DNA of 11,177 nucleotides from Flavobacteriaceae bacterium (GCA_003511845.1 DOIV01000202.1:1-11177), one strand, 5' to 3'; counted from the first letter of the stretch, positions 1 through 7,512 are shown. The notes: generated by a model from the sequence alone, not told the origin. Program-made: numbers and translations.

Positions 1-879
1 GGTGTTATTTATAAAGGAGTAAACACAGATTACAATTGGTCATTCTTTAAATTGTATTTGACAGAAGGTGATTTGCTAAAAATTACAGATGAAAGAAATG
101 ATAATGTATTGATCTCTAAGCTTACAGCAGATAGATTAGGTTTGCAGCTTATGGATAAATTCAATCTGTTTTTTATGAAAGAAAATGGCAAGGCACCAAA
201 TCTTAGAATTTTTACTGTAGCGGGTATTTATAATTCAGGTTTTAAAGACTTTGATGAGAATTATGTTATAGGTGATATTAAGCATGTACAACGACTAAAC
301 AAATGGAAGCCAGAACAAATAGGCGGTTTTGAAGTTTTGTTAGACGATTTTGATAAACTAGAAGAAAAAGGAGCTGAAATCTATCAACAAGTAGGTTCTA
401 CATTAAATGCTCAAACCATTTCGGAAAAACATGAAGCTATTTTTGAATGGTTAAAGCTATTAAACACCAATATTATTGTCATCATTGTAATTATGGTCTT
501 AATTTCAGGAATCAATATGATAACTGCGTTATTGGTGTTGATTTTAGAACGCACACAAATGATTGGTATTTTAAAATCTTTGGGGAGCTCTAATTGGAGT
601 ATTCGTAAAGTCTTTTTATACAACGCTGCTTATTTGATTGCAAAAGGAATGTTTTGGGGTAATATTATAGGAATTGGCTTGCTGTTAGCTCAGAAATATT
701 TCGGCTTTATCCAATTGAATCCTGAAAATTACTATGTAAGTGAAGCACCAGTTTATATCAGTGTTGGCTATGTTTTATTATTAAATTTAGGCACTTTAAT
801 ATTATGTTTATTAATGTTGTTGATACCGTCCTATTTAGTTAGTAAAATAAGCCCTGTTAAAGCCATAAAATTTGATTAA
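1..879 (+). CDS. FtsX-family ABC transporter permease (LolC/LolE type), C-terminal part
   Basis: The reading frame is open from the first base, so the 5' end lies outside the window; the TTG at 52 is not a credible start. The 292 visible codons begin with a periplasmic stretch of LolC/E style (GVIYKGVNTDYNWSFF), continue through the soluble MacB/LolC-like periplasmic domain, and end with three hydrophobic segments encoded around 454-545, 619-690 and 760-850. The segment SGINMITALLVLILERTQ followed by IGILKSLGSS is the characteristic FtsX-domain core, and the protein ends PVKAIKFD, a usual FtsX tail. The family works with a LolD-type ATPase in the inner membrane, in lipoprotein release or other substrate extrusion. 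No ATPase gene is visible here, so the substrate is unknown. Lipoprotein release is a reasonable inference, supported weakly by lolA further downstream. Family assignment is firm; LolC/E as opposed to another FtsX permease is less so. Confidence 0.88.
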   Translation, partial: GVIYKGVNTDYNWSFFKLYLTEGDLLKITDERNDNVLISKLTADRLGLQLMDKFNLFFMKENGKAPNLRIFTVAGIYNSGFKDFDENYVIGDIKHVQRLNKWKPEQIGGFEVLLDDFDKLEEKGAEIYQQVGSTLNAQTISEKHEAIFEWLKLLNTNIIVIIVIMVLISGINMITALLVLILERTQMIGILKSLGSSNWSIRKVFLYNAAYLIAKGMFWGNIIGIGLLLAQKYFGFIQLNPENYYVSEAPVYISVGYVLLLNLGTLILCLLMLLIPSYLVSKISPVKAIKFD

Positions 880-884
880 ATTTG
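877..884 (+). promoter_or_regulatory. Candidate -7 promoter element for lpdA
   Basis: TAAATTTG followed by C matches the Bacteroidota -7 consensus TAnnTTTG. It overlaps the stop codon of the preceding permease gene and would start transcription near 890, giving lpdA a leader of about 30 AT-rich bases. No clear -33 TTG element lies at the expected distance upstream, so the call rests on the -7 match and its position. Confidence 0.42.
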
Positions 885-922
885 CATTAATTTAGATAAT
901 ACAATTCAATAAATAAACAATC

Positions 923-2311
923 ATGAAATACGACATCATCATTATAGGAAGTGGACCTGGAGGTTATGTAACTGCAATTAGAGCCTCTCAATTAGGATTT
1001 AAGGTAGCGGTTGTAGAAAAAGAAAATCTAGGCGGTATTTGCTTGAATTGGGGATGTATTCCTACCAAAGCATTATTAAAATCTGCTCAAGTATATGATT
1101 ATTTAAAGCATGTTGATGCTTACGGGTTAAAAGCTAAAGAAATTGATAAAGATTTTTCTGCAGTTATTCAGCGTAGTCGTAATGTAGCTAACGGTATGAG
1201 TAAAGGCGTTCAGTTTTTAATGAAAAAGAATAAAATTGATGTGATTGATGGTTTTGGAAAAATAAAACCAGGTAAAAAAGTTGATGTAACCGATTCAAAT
1301 AAAAAAACTACAGAGTATACAGCAGATCATATTATTATTGCTACAGGTGCACGCTCACGTGAATTGCCATTTTTACCTATTGATGGTAAGAAAGTAATTG
1401 GTTATCGTGAAGCTATGACGTTGCCAACACAACCTAAAAAGATGATTGTCGTTGGGTCAGGTGCAATTGGAGTTGAATTTGCACATTTTTACAATTCAAT
1501 GGGTACAGAAGTTACCATTGTTGAATTTTTACCGAATATTGTACCTTTAGAAGATATTGAGGTTTCAAAACAATTTGAGCGTTCATTTAAAAAGTCAGGA
1601 ATTAAAGTAATGACAGAATCTAGTGTTACTTCGGTTGATACTACAGGTAAAGGTGTAAAAGCAAAAGTAAAAACTAAAAAAGGCGAAGAAGTTTTAGAAG
1701 CTGATATTATCCTTTCAGCAGTTGGGATTAAAACTAATATTGAAAATATAGGTTTAGAAGATGTGGGTATCGCTACTGATAAAGATAAAATTATGGTAAA
1801 TAAATTTTACCAAACCAATTTACCAGGATATTATGCTATCGGTGATGTGGTAGATGGTCCTGCATTGGCACATGTCGCTTCTGCGGAAGGGATTACTTGT
1901 GTAGAGAAAATTGCAGGTTTGAATCCAGAAGCCATAGATTACGGTAATGTTCCGGGTTGTACTTATGCAACTCCTGAAATTGCAAGTGTAGGGATGACTG
2001 AAGCAGAAGCAAAGGATGCAGGTTATGAATTGAAAGTGGGTAAGTTTCCATTTTCAGCATCTGGTAAAGCTACTGCAGCGGGTACAACAGACGGATTTGT
2101 AAAAGTGATTTTTGATGCCAAATACGGAGAATGGTTAGGTTGCCATATGATAGGTGCTGGTGTGACTGATATGATTGCAGAAGCAGTATTGGGTAGAAAG
2201 TTAGAAACTACAGGTCATGAAGTGTTAAAAACAATACATCCGCACCCAACCATGAGCGAAGCTGTTATGGAAGCTGTTGCTGATGCTTATGACGAAGTGA
2301 TACATCTATAA
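923..2311 (+). CDS. lpdA: Dihydrolipoyl dehydrogenase (E3)
   Basis: This FAD-dependent enzyme reoxidises dihydrolipoamide with NAD+ as the shared E3 subunit of 2-oxoacid dehydrogenase complexes and the glycine cleavage system, in the cytoplasm. The 462-residue length is normal for the family. The N-terminal FAD fold has GSGPGG at 9-14. The redox-active disulfide is C40/C45 in GGICLNWGCIPTK. The NAD-binding fold has GSGAIG at 178-183, and the second FAD motif is YAIGDVVDGPALAH near 304-317. The C-terminal dimer domain carries the catalytic pair H441 and E446 in HPHPTMSE. All key residues are present. The start is set by the FAD motif immediately after MKYDIIII. No Shine-Dalgarno sequence is seen. 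No E1, E2 or lipoylation genes are adjacent, so this appears to be a stand-alone E3 gene, with its own candidate promoter at 877-884. It is convergent with the next gene. Confidence 0.97.
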   Translation: MKYDIIIIGSGPGGYVTAIRASQLGFKVAVVEKENLGGICLNWGCIPTKALLKSAQVYDYLKHVDAYGLKAKEIDKDFSAVIQRSRNVANGMSKGVQFLMKKNKIDVIDGFGKIKPGKKVDVTDSNKKTTEYTADHIIIATGARSRELPFLPIDGKKVIGYREAMTLPTQPKKMIVVGSGAIGVEFAHFYNSMGTEVTIVEFLPNIVPLEDIEVSKQFERSFKKSGIKVMTESSVTSVDTTGKGVKAKVKTKKGEEVLEADIILSAVGIKTNIENIGLEDVGIATDKDKIMVNKFYQTNLPGYYAIGDVVDGPALAHVASAEGITCVEKIAGLNPEAIDYGNVPGCTYATPEIASVGMTEAEAKDAGYELKVGKFPFSASGKATAAGTTDGFVKVIFDAKYGEWLGCHMIGAGVTDMIAEAVLGRKLETTGHEVLKTIHPHPTMSEAVMEAVADAYDEVIHL

Positions 2312-2360
2312 GATTGTGTAAATAGTACGGTTTTTTTTAATAAACTGTAATTCGGTAATA

Positions 2361-2381
2361 CCCGTCTGCCGGGCAGGCAGG
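2361..2381. repeat. GC-rich palindromic island, probable dispersed repeat
   Basis: A 21-base GC-rich block stands out in very AT-rich surroundings between the convergent lpdA and secreted-protein genes. Its core CTGCCGGGCAG at 2366-2376 is a perfect palindrome around one central base, and a second GGCAG follows at 2376-2380, so two alternative stems are possible. No T-run directly follows the stem on either strand, so it is not a canonical intrinsic terminator. It resembles short palindromic GCCTGCC/GGCAGGC elements that I recall from intergenic DNA of flavobacteria. That it is repeated elsewhere is inference, since there is only one copy in this window. Confidence 0.5.
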
Positions 2382-2436
2382 AACGAAGTAGTCTTTTTTA
2401 TTGAGAAAGTCAAGAGTGTAAGGTTTGTTAAATGTT

Positions 2437-3141
2437 TTAATCTCTAACCACTCCAAGCGTAGTAATTTGACCAATTCTAATATTCCATTCCCGTTCTGAA
2501 AGTAGTACGCCATCTTCGTCAAAAATTTTTATTTCGGCAGTATTTGGCCCTGAATAACCTTCATTTAAAGCTTCTATATCAACGCGATTGTATCCTTTAA
2601 TTAAATCAATACGAATAATATAATACAATCCTTTAAGAGAGATGCTTGAAGCAATCATTTTCTCATTTAGATAAACTCTTATTCTGTCTCCATCAATTAA
2701 ACTATGGTCTCTCACTTCAATTCTAACCGATTTTGAAGTACTATAAAGTGTACCTAAACTAAAATCACTAGACAATTGTACATCGCTAACATCTTTACCG
2801 TTAAAATATTTTTTAACAAGAATATCAGAATCATCTTCATTCTCACCTGTGCCACCAGACAAAAAATCAGCACTTGAACTTTTCCTATTACCACTTGGTG
2901 GATTGAAGTAGTCGCCTACCTTAGATTTAAAACCAAGTAAATATGGCTTCTTTTTAAAACTGAATTCAGAAGTTTGTTGTGTAGTGTCTAACAATGAAAA
3001 ATCTATAGTCTCTACCTTGTTTTTATTATCAGATAGTAATAATTCAGTCCTTGTCGAATCTGCCTGAGCTAGAAGGTGAATACTGAATCCTGTTAAGAAA
3101 AATAGGAATACTAAATATTGTATGATTTTATTTAAATGCAT
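2437..3141 (-). CDS. Secreted protein of unknown function
   Basis: I cannot assign a function. The 234-residue product starts with a clear Sec signal peptide: K5, a hydrophobic core at about 7-24, and likely cleavage near LLAQ-AD around 26. No lipobox cysteine is seen. Residues 27-120 are polar and low in complexity, including a Ser/Gly/Glu/Asp-rich part at 84-106. Residues 125-234 look like a compact beta-rich domain, with RDHSLIDGDRIRVYLNE at 144-160 and YNRVDIEALNEGYSGPNTAEIKIFDEDG at about 184-211 (given here only as landmarks: N185, E190, N193, G195, P199, N200). The DGD stretch followed by a GPNTA stretch recalls a group of secreted Bacteroidota proteins, but this is memory of a pattern and not a search result. 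It is transcribed alone, divergent from tpx and convergent with lpdA. The ATG at 3139-3141 is chosen because it gives the full signal peptide. Confidence 0.8.
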   Translation of the reverse strand: MHLNKIIQYLVFLFFLTGFSIHLLAQADSTRTELLLSDNKNKVETIDFSLLDTTQQTSEFSFKKKPYLLGFKSKVGDYFNPPSGNRKSSSADFLSGGTGENEDDSDILVKKYFNGKDVSDVQLSSDFSLGTLYSTSKSVRIEVRDHSLIDGDRIRVYLNEKMIASSISLKGLYYIIRIDLIKGYNRVDIEALNEGYSGPNTAEIKIFDEDGVLLSEREWNIRIGQITTLGVVRD

Positions 3142-3154
3142 TGTTGATCTATAT

Positions 3155-3162
3155 CAAATTTA
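3155..3162 (-). promoter_or_regulatory. Candidate -7 promoter element for the secreted-protein gene
   Basis: Read on the minus strand the bases are TAAATTTG, matching the Bacteroidota -7 consensus TAnnTTTG. It sits 13 bases upstream of the ATG, which would leave a very short leader. No TTG at a proper -33 distance is visible, so support is modest. Confidence 0.35.
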
Positions 3163-3311
3163 ATGCCGAAGAATTTTCTTGCTGTTAAACTTCATCAAAA
3201 ATAAAGAAAATATATCATTGATGTTGTTAAAAATTGGTTAATGACATTTTTTAATTATAAAGTCTCAAAAGAAACTATTAAAATCATATCTAAAATTTTA
3301 ATTTTTTAATG

Positions 3312-3319
3312 TATTTTTG
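3312..3319 (+). promoter_or_regulatory. Candidate -7 promoter element for tpx-dgkA
   Basis: TATTTTTG matches the Bacteroidota -7 consensus TAnnTTTG, 22 bases before the tpx ATG, and would place the transcription start near 3325. The -33 region is A/T only with no TTG. The rest of the divergent gap (3142-3311) shows nothing else I can name; it is simple AT-rich DNA. Confidence 0.45.
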
Positions 3320-3341
3320 GATGAACTAAAAAATAGAAACT

Positions 3342-3848
3342 ATGGCATCAATAACATTAAAAGGAAATGCAATAAACACCGTTGGTGAATTGCCAAAAGT
3401 AGGGACTCAGGCTCCTGATTTTAATTTGGTAAAAAATGATTTGTCCCACGCTTCACTGTCTGATTTTAAAGGCGAAAAAGTTGTTTTAAATATTTTTCCT
3501 AGTATAGACACTGGTACCTGTGCTGCATCTGTAAGGCAGTTCAATCAAGAAGCCGCTGAATTAGGGAATACAAAAGTATTATGTATTTCAAGAGATTTGC
3601 CTTTTGCTCAAGCACGTTTTTGCGGTGCTGAAGGAATTGAAAATGTAATCAATCTATCTGATTTTGCTACGGGTGATTTTGGTAAAAATTATGGTTTAGA
3701 AATCGCAAATGGTCCTTTAGCTAACTTGCATTCAAGAGCTGTTGTGGTTTTAGATGAATCGGGAAAAGTGCTTTACAACGAGCAAGTACCTGAGATTGTT
3801 GACGAACCTAATTATAAAGCAGCTTTAGAGGCTTTGTTAGACGAATAA
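3342..3848 (+). CDS. tpx: Thiol peroxidase (atypical 2-Cys peroxiredoxin)
   Basis: Tpx reduces hydrogen peroxide and organic hydroperoxides with electrons from thioredoxin, as an antioxidant defence. The product has 168 residues, the same length as the well-studied Escherichia coli enzyme. The fold starts with the N-terminal hairpin [15 protein letters not shown] and the thioredoxin-like APDFNLV. The peroxidatic cysteine is C60 in [17 protein letters not shown], and the resolving cysteine is C94 in [13 protein letters not shown], with the spacing expected for Tpx. A third cysteine, C81, is extra to the catalytic pair. No signal peptide is present. The residues between the FPSIDT motif and the catalytic cysteine read GT, where many Tpx proteins have PV. 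dgkA starts 6 bp after the stop, so the two are probably co-transcribed. A -7 promoter motif lies at 3312-3319. Confidence 0.97.
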   Translation: MASITLKGNAINTVGELPKVGTQAPDFNLVKNDLSHASLSDFKGEKVVLNIFPSIDTGTCAASVRQFNQEAAELGNTKVLCISRDLPFAQARFCGAEGIENVINLSDFATGDFGKNYGLEIANGPLANLHSRAVVVLDESGKVLYNEQVPEIVDEPNYKAALEALLDE

Positions 3849-3854
3849 GTATAA

Positions 3855-4226
3855 ATGAAAGATCCGAATGATAGTTTTTTTATTGGCAGAATTAAAAGTT
3901 TGAAATTTGCCATTAGAGGAGTTTTGTTGTTAATTACGACCGAGCACAGTATCATGGTACAATTTAGTATCGCTATACTAGTTACTATTTTAGGATTTGT
4001 AATGGATATTTCAGCAATTGAATGGATGTTTCAACTGCTTGCAATTGGGATGGTTCTAGTAGCAGAATCGTTAAATACTGGTATTGAAAAATTGTCTGAT
4101 TTTATTCACCCTGATTATCATAAACGGATAGGTTTTATAAAGGATATTTCTGCTGGTGCTGCTACGTTTGCTGCAATAATTGCATTTATTATTGGATTGA
4201 TTATCTATATTCCAAAATTCTCTTAA
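3855..4226 (+). CDS. dgkA: Diacylglycerol kinase / undecaprenol kinase family membrane protein
   Basis: This is a small integral-membrane lipid kinase of the DgkA family, 123 residues, with an amphipathic N-terminus (IGRIKSLKFAIRG) and three hydrophobic segments at about 33-50, 56-71 and 99-118. Family signature residues are visible: E30 in TTEHS, E71/N74/E78 in ESLNTGIEKLSDF, and K96-D97 in IKDISAGAATFAA. These correspond to the catalytic and ATP-binding region of E. coli DgkA. Members phosphorylate either diacylglycerol, recycling lipid from envelope glycan synthesis, or undecaprenol, feeding the cell-wall carrier pool. Sequence reading cannot decide between these here. The gene follows tpx after 6 bp and likely shares its transcript; I see no functional reason for the pairing. 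The following gap of 194 bp separates it from ftsK. Confidence 0.93.
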   Translation: MKDPNDSFFIGRIKSLKFAIRGVLLLITTEHSIMVQFSIAILVTILGFVMDISAIEWMFQLLAIGMVLVAESLNTGIEKLSDFIHPDYHKRIGFIKDISAGAATFAAIIAFIIGLIIYIPKFS

Positions 4227-4244
4227 ACCTCTTGTATTTTTATG

Positions 4245-4252
4245 TATTTTTG
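4245..4252 (+). promoter_or_regulatory. Candidate -7 promoter element for the ftsK cluster
   Basis: TATTTTTG followed by CA is a very good match to the Bacteroidota -7 motif TAnnTTTG. It would start transcription near 4258, giving ftsK a leader of about 160 bases that contains the whole hairpin cluster. A TTG at a proper -33 spacing is not seen; the TTG at 4232-4234 is too close. Confidence 0.5.
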
Positions 4253-4293
4253 CATGATATGGTTATTAAGGACTAAAATTACCATAAATCAAC

Positions 4294-4382
4294 TGCCTCG
4301 ACCCAAGGGTACGAGGTATAATTACGAACAAAACATTTTTTATTTCGAGGCAAGCCTCGGGGAATTAAACCCTCAATGAGGG
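4294..4382 (+). other. Three-hairpin cluster with alternative pairings in the ftsK leader
   Basis: Three inverted repeats lie between dgkA and ftsK. Hairpin A is 4296-4316: CCTCGACC pairs with GGT-a-CGAGG, with one bulged A at 4311 and a CAAG loop. Hairpin B is 4346-4359: CGAGG pairs with CCTCG, also around a CAAG loop. Hairpin C is 4370-4382: CCCTC pairs with GAGGG around AAT, flanked on both sides by ATTAAA. In addition TGCCTCGA at 4294-4301 is exactly complementary to TCGAGGCA at 4345-4352, so a long-range stem could form that excludes both A and B. No stem is followed directly by a T-run, so none is a standard terminator. It could be an RNA leader element, or a REP/MITE-like dispersed repeat that landed here. 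No ORF of note lies in the stretch. Confidence 0.6.
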
Positions 4383-4406
4383 ATTAAAAACAAAAAAATA
4401 TCCGAT

Positions 4407-4411
4407 AAGGA
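4407..4411 (+). promoter_or_regulatory. Shine-Dalgarno-like AAGGA before ftsK
   Basis: AAGGA lies 9 bases before the ftsK ATG, an unusual feature in this window where the other starts have only AT-rich leaders. It sits inside a small inverted repeat, ATCC (4400-4403) with GGAT (4409-4412), that could partly hide it. Bacteroidota generally do not rely on Shine-Dalgarno pairing, so its use is uncertain. Confidence 0.3.
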
Positions 4412-4420
4412 TTCCTAACA

Positions 4421-6814
4421 ATGGCAAAAAAGAGGAAAATAACAAAAAAAGTTAAGAAGAAAAGTAGCATTGTTGCTTTTTTTAAAAGTAAACAAACACA
4501 TCTTGTTTTCGGAATTTTTCTAGTACTGTTCAGTATTTTTTTATTGGTTTCTTTTGTTTCATTTTTAATGGTGTGGAAATCAGATCAAAGCCAACTACAT
4601 TTATTTGCGGATAGATTGGTAGATGTAAAAAATTTATTAGGTAAAACAGGAGCGAACATCAGTCATTTTTTTATTTATAAAGGTTTTGGCCTTGCAGCAT
4701 TCATCCTTCCCGTACTGTTATTTTTTTCTGGGCTCTATATATTATTTAACATCTCATTTAAAGCCATGGCTAAAGCTTGGTTTTGGGGTGTTGTAATGAT
4801 GATATGGTTGTCTTTAGGTATTGGATTTTTTTTCACCAAAAGCACTTTGTATTCTGGAGTAATAGGTTATGAATTGAATGATTATTTCAATAATTTTATT
4901 GGTAAAACAGGTGTCTTTTTGATTTTATTATTTACCCTATTATCCTATTTGATTTCTAAGTTTAAAATCACCCCTGAAAGTTTAAAAAACAAGCTTCCTC
5001 AATGGAAAGAAAAATCAAAAAACAGAGTTGGTGTTGATGAATTTACCGACGAAGGTTATATTACTGAAGCAGTACATGAAAAGCCCAATTCAGAATTAGA
5101 ACTTGACCTTACTATTAAAAAGGATAAAGAGGAGAAAATTGAAGAAAAAATTGAAAAAACGGTCGTAAAAGAGAAATTTGAAGAAAAAATAATTGCTTCA
5201 CAACTAGAGGTAGAAACACCACAACATGAAGAATTAGCTATTGAAGTTGAAGAAGTTTTTAAAGAAGATCATTTGATTGAAAATTTATCAAATAAATTGG
5301 TAGACGATTTTGGTGAATTTGACCCTACCTTAGAGCTTTCTGAATTCAAATTCCCTACTTTAGATTTGTTAAAAGGTTATGGAAATGAAGATATTACTAT
5401 CAATAAAGAGGAGTTAGAAGCGAATAAAGATAAAATTGTAGATACTTTAAGTAATTATAAAATTGGTATTTCCAGTATTAAAGCAACTATTGGCCCAACG
5501 GTAACCTTATATGAAATTGTACCAGGCAAAGGTGTTAGAATATCTAAAATCAAAAACTTAGAAGATGATATAGCATTATCTCTAGCTGCACTAGGTATAC
5601 GTATCATTGCTCCAATCCCTGGTAAAGGAACAATAGGTATCGAAGTCCCAAATAAAGAATCTACTATAGTATCAATGAAATCTGTGTTGTCAACACAAAA
5701 ATTCCAAAATTCCAAAATGGAATTACCATTGGCATTGGGTAAAACTATTTCTAATGAAACCTTTGTTATTGACTTGGCAAAAATGCCGCATTTGTTGATG
5801 GCAGGTGCAACAGGACAAGGTAAGTCGGTTGGTTTAAATGCAGTATTAACTTCCTTGTTGTATAAAAAACATCCTGCAGAAGTGAAATTTGTTTTGGTCG
5901 ATCCTAAAAAAGTGGAATTGACACTTTTTAATAAAATTGAAAGACATTATCTAGCAAAGTTGCCAGATAGTGAAGAAGCAATTATTACTGACACAACAAA
6001 AGTTGTCAATACATTAAATTCTTTATGTATTGAAATGGACAATAGGTATGATTTACTTAAAGATGCCTATGTAAGAAATATAAAAGAGTATAATGAAAAA
6101 TTTAAAGCAAGAAAATTAAACCCTGAAAACGGACATAAATTTTTGCCATATATTGTTTTGATAATTGATGAGTTTTCTGATTTAATAATGACAGCTGGTA
6201 AAGAAGTAGAAACTCCAATTGCTCGTTTAGCTCAATTGGCAAGAGCAATAGGTATTCATTTAATTGTAGCAACTCAACGACCATCAGTAAATGTAATTAC
6301 TGGTATTATTAAAGCAAACTTCCCTGCAAGAATTGCTTTTAGAGTAACTTCTAAAATAGATTCAAGAACTATTTTAGATGCTCAAGGTGCTGATCAATTG
6401 ATAGGTAAAGGTGATATGTTAATTTCAACTGGTAATGCCGTTACTAGATTGCAATGTGCTTTTGTTGATACACCTGAGGTAGATAGGGTTACAGATTTTA
6501 TTGGTTCTCAAAGAGCTTATGCAAGTGCTTATATTTTACCTGAGTATGTTGGCGAAGAGAATGGCACAGGTATTGCTATAGATATAGCAGATAGAGATGA
6601 ATTGTTTTTAGATGCTGCTCATGTTATTGTTAATGCACAACAAGGATCGGCTTCTCTATTACAAAGAAAACTAAAATTAGGATACAATAGAGCGGGTAGA
6701 ATTATAGATCAATTAGAAGCAGCTGGTATTGTAGGTCATTTTGAAGGGAGTAAGGCCAGACAAGTTTTAGTTCCTGATATCTTGGCATTAGAGCAACTAT
6801 TAAATAATGAATAA
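4421..6814 (+). CDS. ftsK: FtsK/SpoIIIE-family DNA translocase
   Basis: FtsK is a septum-anchored, ATP-driven double-stranded DNA pump that moves chromosome termini and helps XerCD resolve dimers. The 797-residue protein has the full layout. A very basic N-terminus (residues 2-14) precedes four hydrophobic segments at about 27-51, 83-108, 118-137 and 160-178. Next comes a short charged linker, about 195-300, rich in Glu and Lys (KEEKIEEKIEKTVVKEK style). The motor follows, with the alpha/beta part from about 315, Walker A GATGQGKS at 462-469 (K468), and Walker B VLIIDEFSDL with D583-E584. The C-terminal winged-helix gamma domain, about 726-792, matches the region that reads polar DNA sequences. 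The linker is much shorter than in E. coli FtsK. It leads a same-strand run, and lolA starts 15 bp after its stop. Confidence 0.97.
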   Translation: MAKKRKITKKVKKKSSIVAFFKSKQTHLVFGIFLVLFSIFLLVSFVSFLMVWKSDQSQLHLFADRLVDVKNLLGKTGANISHFFIYKGFGLAAFILPVLLFFSGLYILFNISFKAMAKAWFWGVVMMIWLSLGIGFFFTKSTLYSGVIGYELNDYFNNFIGKTGVFLILLFTLLSYLISKFKITPESLKNKLPQWKEKSKNRVGVDEFTDEGYITEAVHEKPNSELELDLTIKKDKEEKIEEKIEKTVVKEKFEEKIIASQLEVETPQHEELAIEVEEVFKEDHLIENLSNKLVDDFGEFDPTLELSEFKFPTLDLLKGYGNEDITINKEELEANKDKIVDTLSNYKIGISSIKATIGPTVTLYEIVPGKGVRISKIKNLEDDIALSLAALGIRIIAPIPGKGTIGIEVPNKESTIVSMKSVLSTQKFQNSKMELPLALGKTISNETFVIDLAKMPHLLMAGATGQGKSVGLNAVLTSLLYKKHPAEVKFVLVDPKKVELTLFNKIERHYLAKLPDSEEAIITDTTKVVNTLNSLCIEMDNRYDLLKDAYVRNIKEYNEKFKARKLNPENGHKFLPYIVLIIDEFSDLIMTAGKEVETPIARLAQLARAIGIHLIVATQRPSVNVITGIIKANFPARIAFRVTSKIDSRTILDAQGADQLIGKGDMLISTGNAVTRLQCAFVDTPEVDRVTDFIGSQRAYASAYILPEYVGEENGTGIAIDIADRDELFLDAAHVIVNAQQGSASLLQRKLKLGYNRAGRIIDQLEAAGIVGHFEGSKARQVLVPDILALEQLLNNE

Positions 6815-6829
6815 ATTAGAAAATATAAA

Positions 6830-7477
6830 ATGAGAAAAATAGTAATTATATGTTTGACAGTTTTTGTAAGTACTGTATCATTTGCACAAAGTGATGCCAA
6901 AGCAAAAAAACTATTGGATGCAGTTTCTGAAAAAATAAGTGCTTATGATAATATTTTTGTAGCATTTAAATGGAATTTAGATAATACTGCTGAAAATGTA
7001 CATCAAGAGACTAGAGGAGATGTAACCCTTAAAGGCGATTTGTATCATGTTAATTTTTTAGGTACCAAACAATTGTTTGATGGTAAAAAAACATATACTA
7101 TTATTATTGAAGATGAAGAAGTAAATATAGCTGATGCAGAAGACAATGATGAAGATACTCTAACTCCATCAAAGTTTTTTTCTTTTTATAAAAACGGATA
7201 TAACTATAAGTGGGATATTTTACAAAATGTGAATGGTAGAAAAATTCAATATATAAAATTAATACCCATTGATAGTAATTCTGAAGTTGGGCATATTTTA
7301 TTGGGTGTAGACGTAAAAACGAACCACATATTTAAATTGATAGAAACTGGTAAAAATGGTACAGTAACTACCTTAACAATTTCTGAATTTAAAACCAATC
7401 AACCCATATCAAATACTTTATTTGTTTTTGATGAATCCAGATATAAAAGAGAGGGTTATATTATTAACAAACTTTAA
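6830..7477 (+). CDS. lolA: LolA-like periplasmic outer-membrane lipoprotein carrier
   Basis: LolA-family proteins take lipoproteins from the inner-membrane LolCDE complex across the periplasm. The 215-residue product starts with a Sec signal peptide: MRKI, a hydrophobic core at 4-17, and likely cleavage near VSFA-Q around 19-20. The mature start DAKAKKLLDAVSEKISAYDNIFVAFKW is the usual LolA N-terminal helix and first strand. The GDVTLKGDLYHVNFLGTKQLFDGKKTYT stretch (landmarks G66 to T86, approximate) is the typical incomplete-barrel pattern of alternating strands. An acidic loop, DAEDNDEDT, follows. Identity overall is of the divergent Bacteroidota kind, so the call rests on fold pattern, length, signal peptide and position. 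It sits directly after ftsK, the same adjacency as in E. coli, which strengthens the call. There is no Shine-Dalgarno sequence. Confidence 0.87.
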   Translation: MRKIVIICLTVFVSTVSFAQSDAKAKKLLDAVSEKISAYDNIFVAFKWNLDNTAENVHQETRGDVTLKGDLYHVNFLGTKQLFDGKKTYTIIIEDEEVNIADAEDNDEDTLTPSKFFSFYKNGYNYKWDILQNVNGRKIQYIKLIPIDSNSEVGHILLGVDVKTNHIFKLIETGKNGTVTTLTISEFKTNQPISNTLFVFDESRYKREGYIINKL

Positions 7478-7512
7478 TCTAAACTTTAAACTTTCATTAA
7501 CAAATTAAGTTT

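Noticed and set aside
52..54. TTG as a start codon for the left-edge permease
   Set aside because: The frame is open upstream to base 1 and already encodes a family-typical stretch, so the gene is cut by the window edge and does not start here.
411..623. Minus-strand open frame inside the FtsX-type permease gene
   Set aside because: It overlaps the conserved FtsX core on the other strand and has no recognisable features or start signal.
2327..2348. Possible terminator hairpin after lpdA (ACGGTTT with AAACTGT around a T-rich loop)
   Set aside because: The stem is only 7 pairs including one G-U, mostly A-T, and the T-run is inside the loop rather than after the stem. Not convincing as an intrinsic terminator.
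4294..4382. Hairpin cluster as a CRISPR-like array or a tRNA
   Set aside because: There are no regularly spaced direct repeats with unique spacers, and no cloverleaf or acceptor-stem pattern can be drawn. The inverted repeats differ in size and sequence.
5455..5715. Minus-strand open frame of 86 codons inside ftsK
   Set aside because: It lies wholly antisense to the conserved FtsK motor coding sequence, has no family features, and its hydrophobic look follows from the complementary strand of that region.
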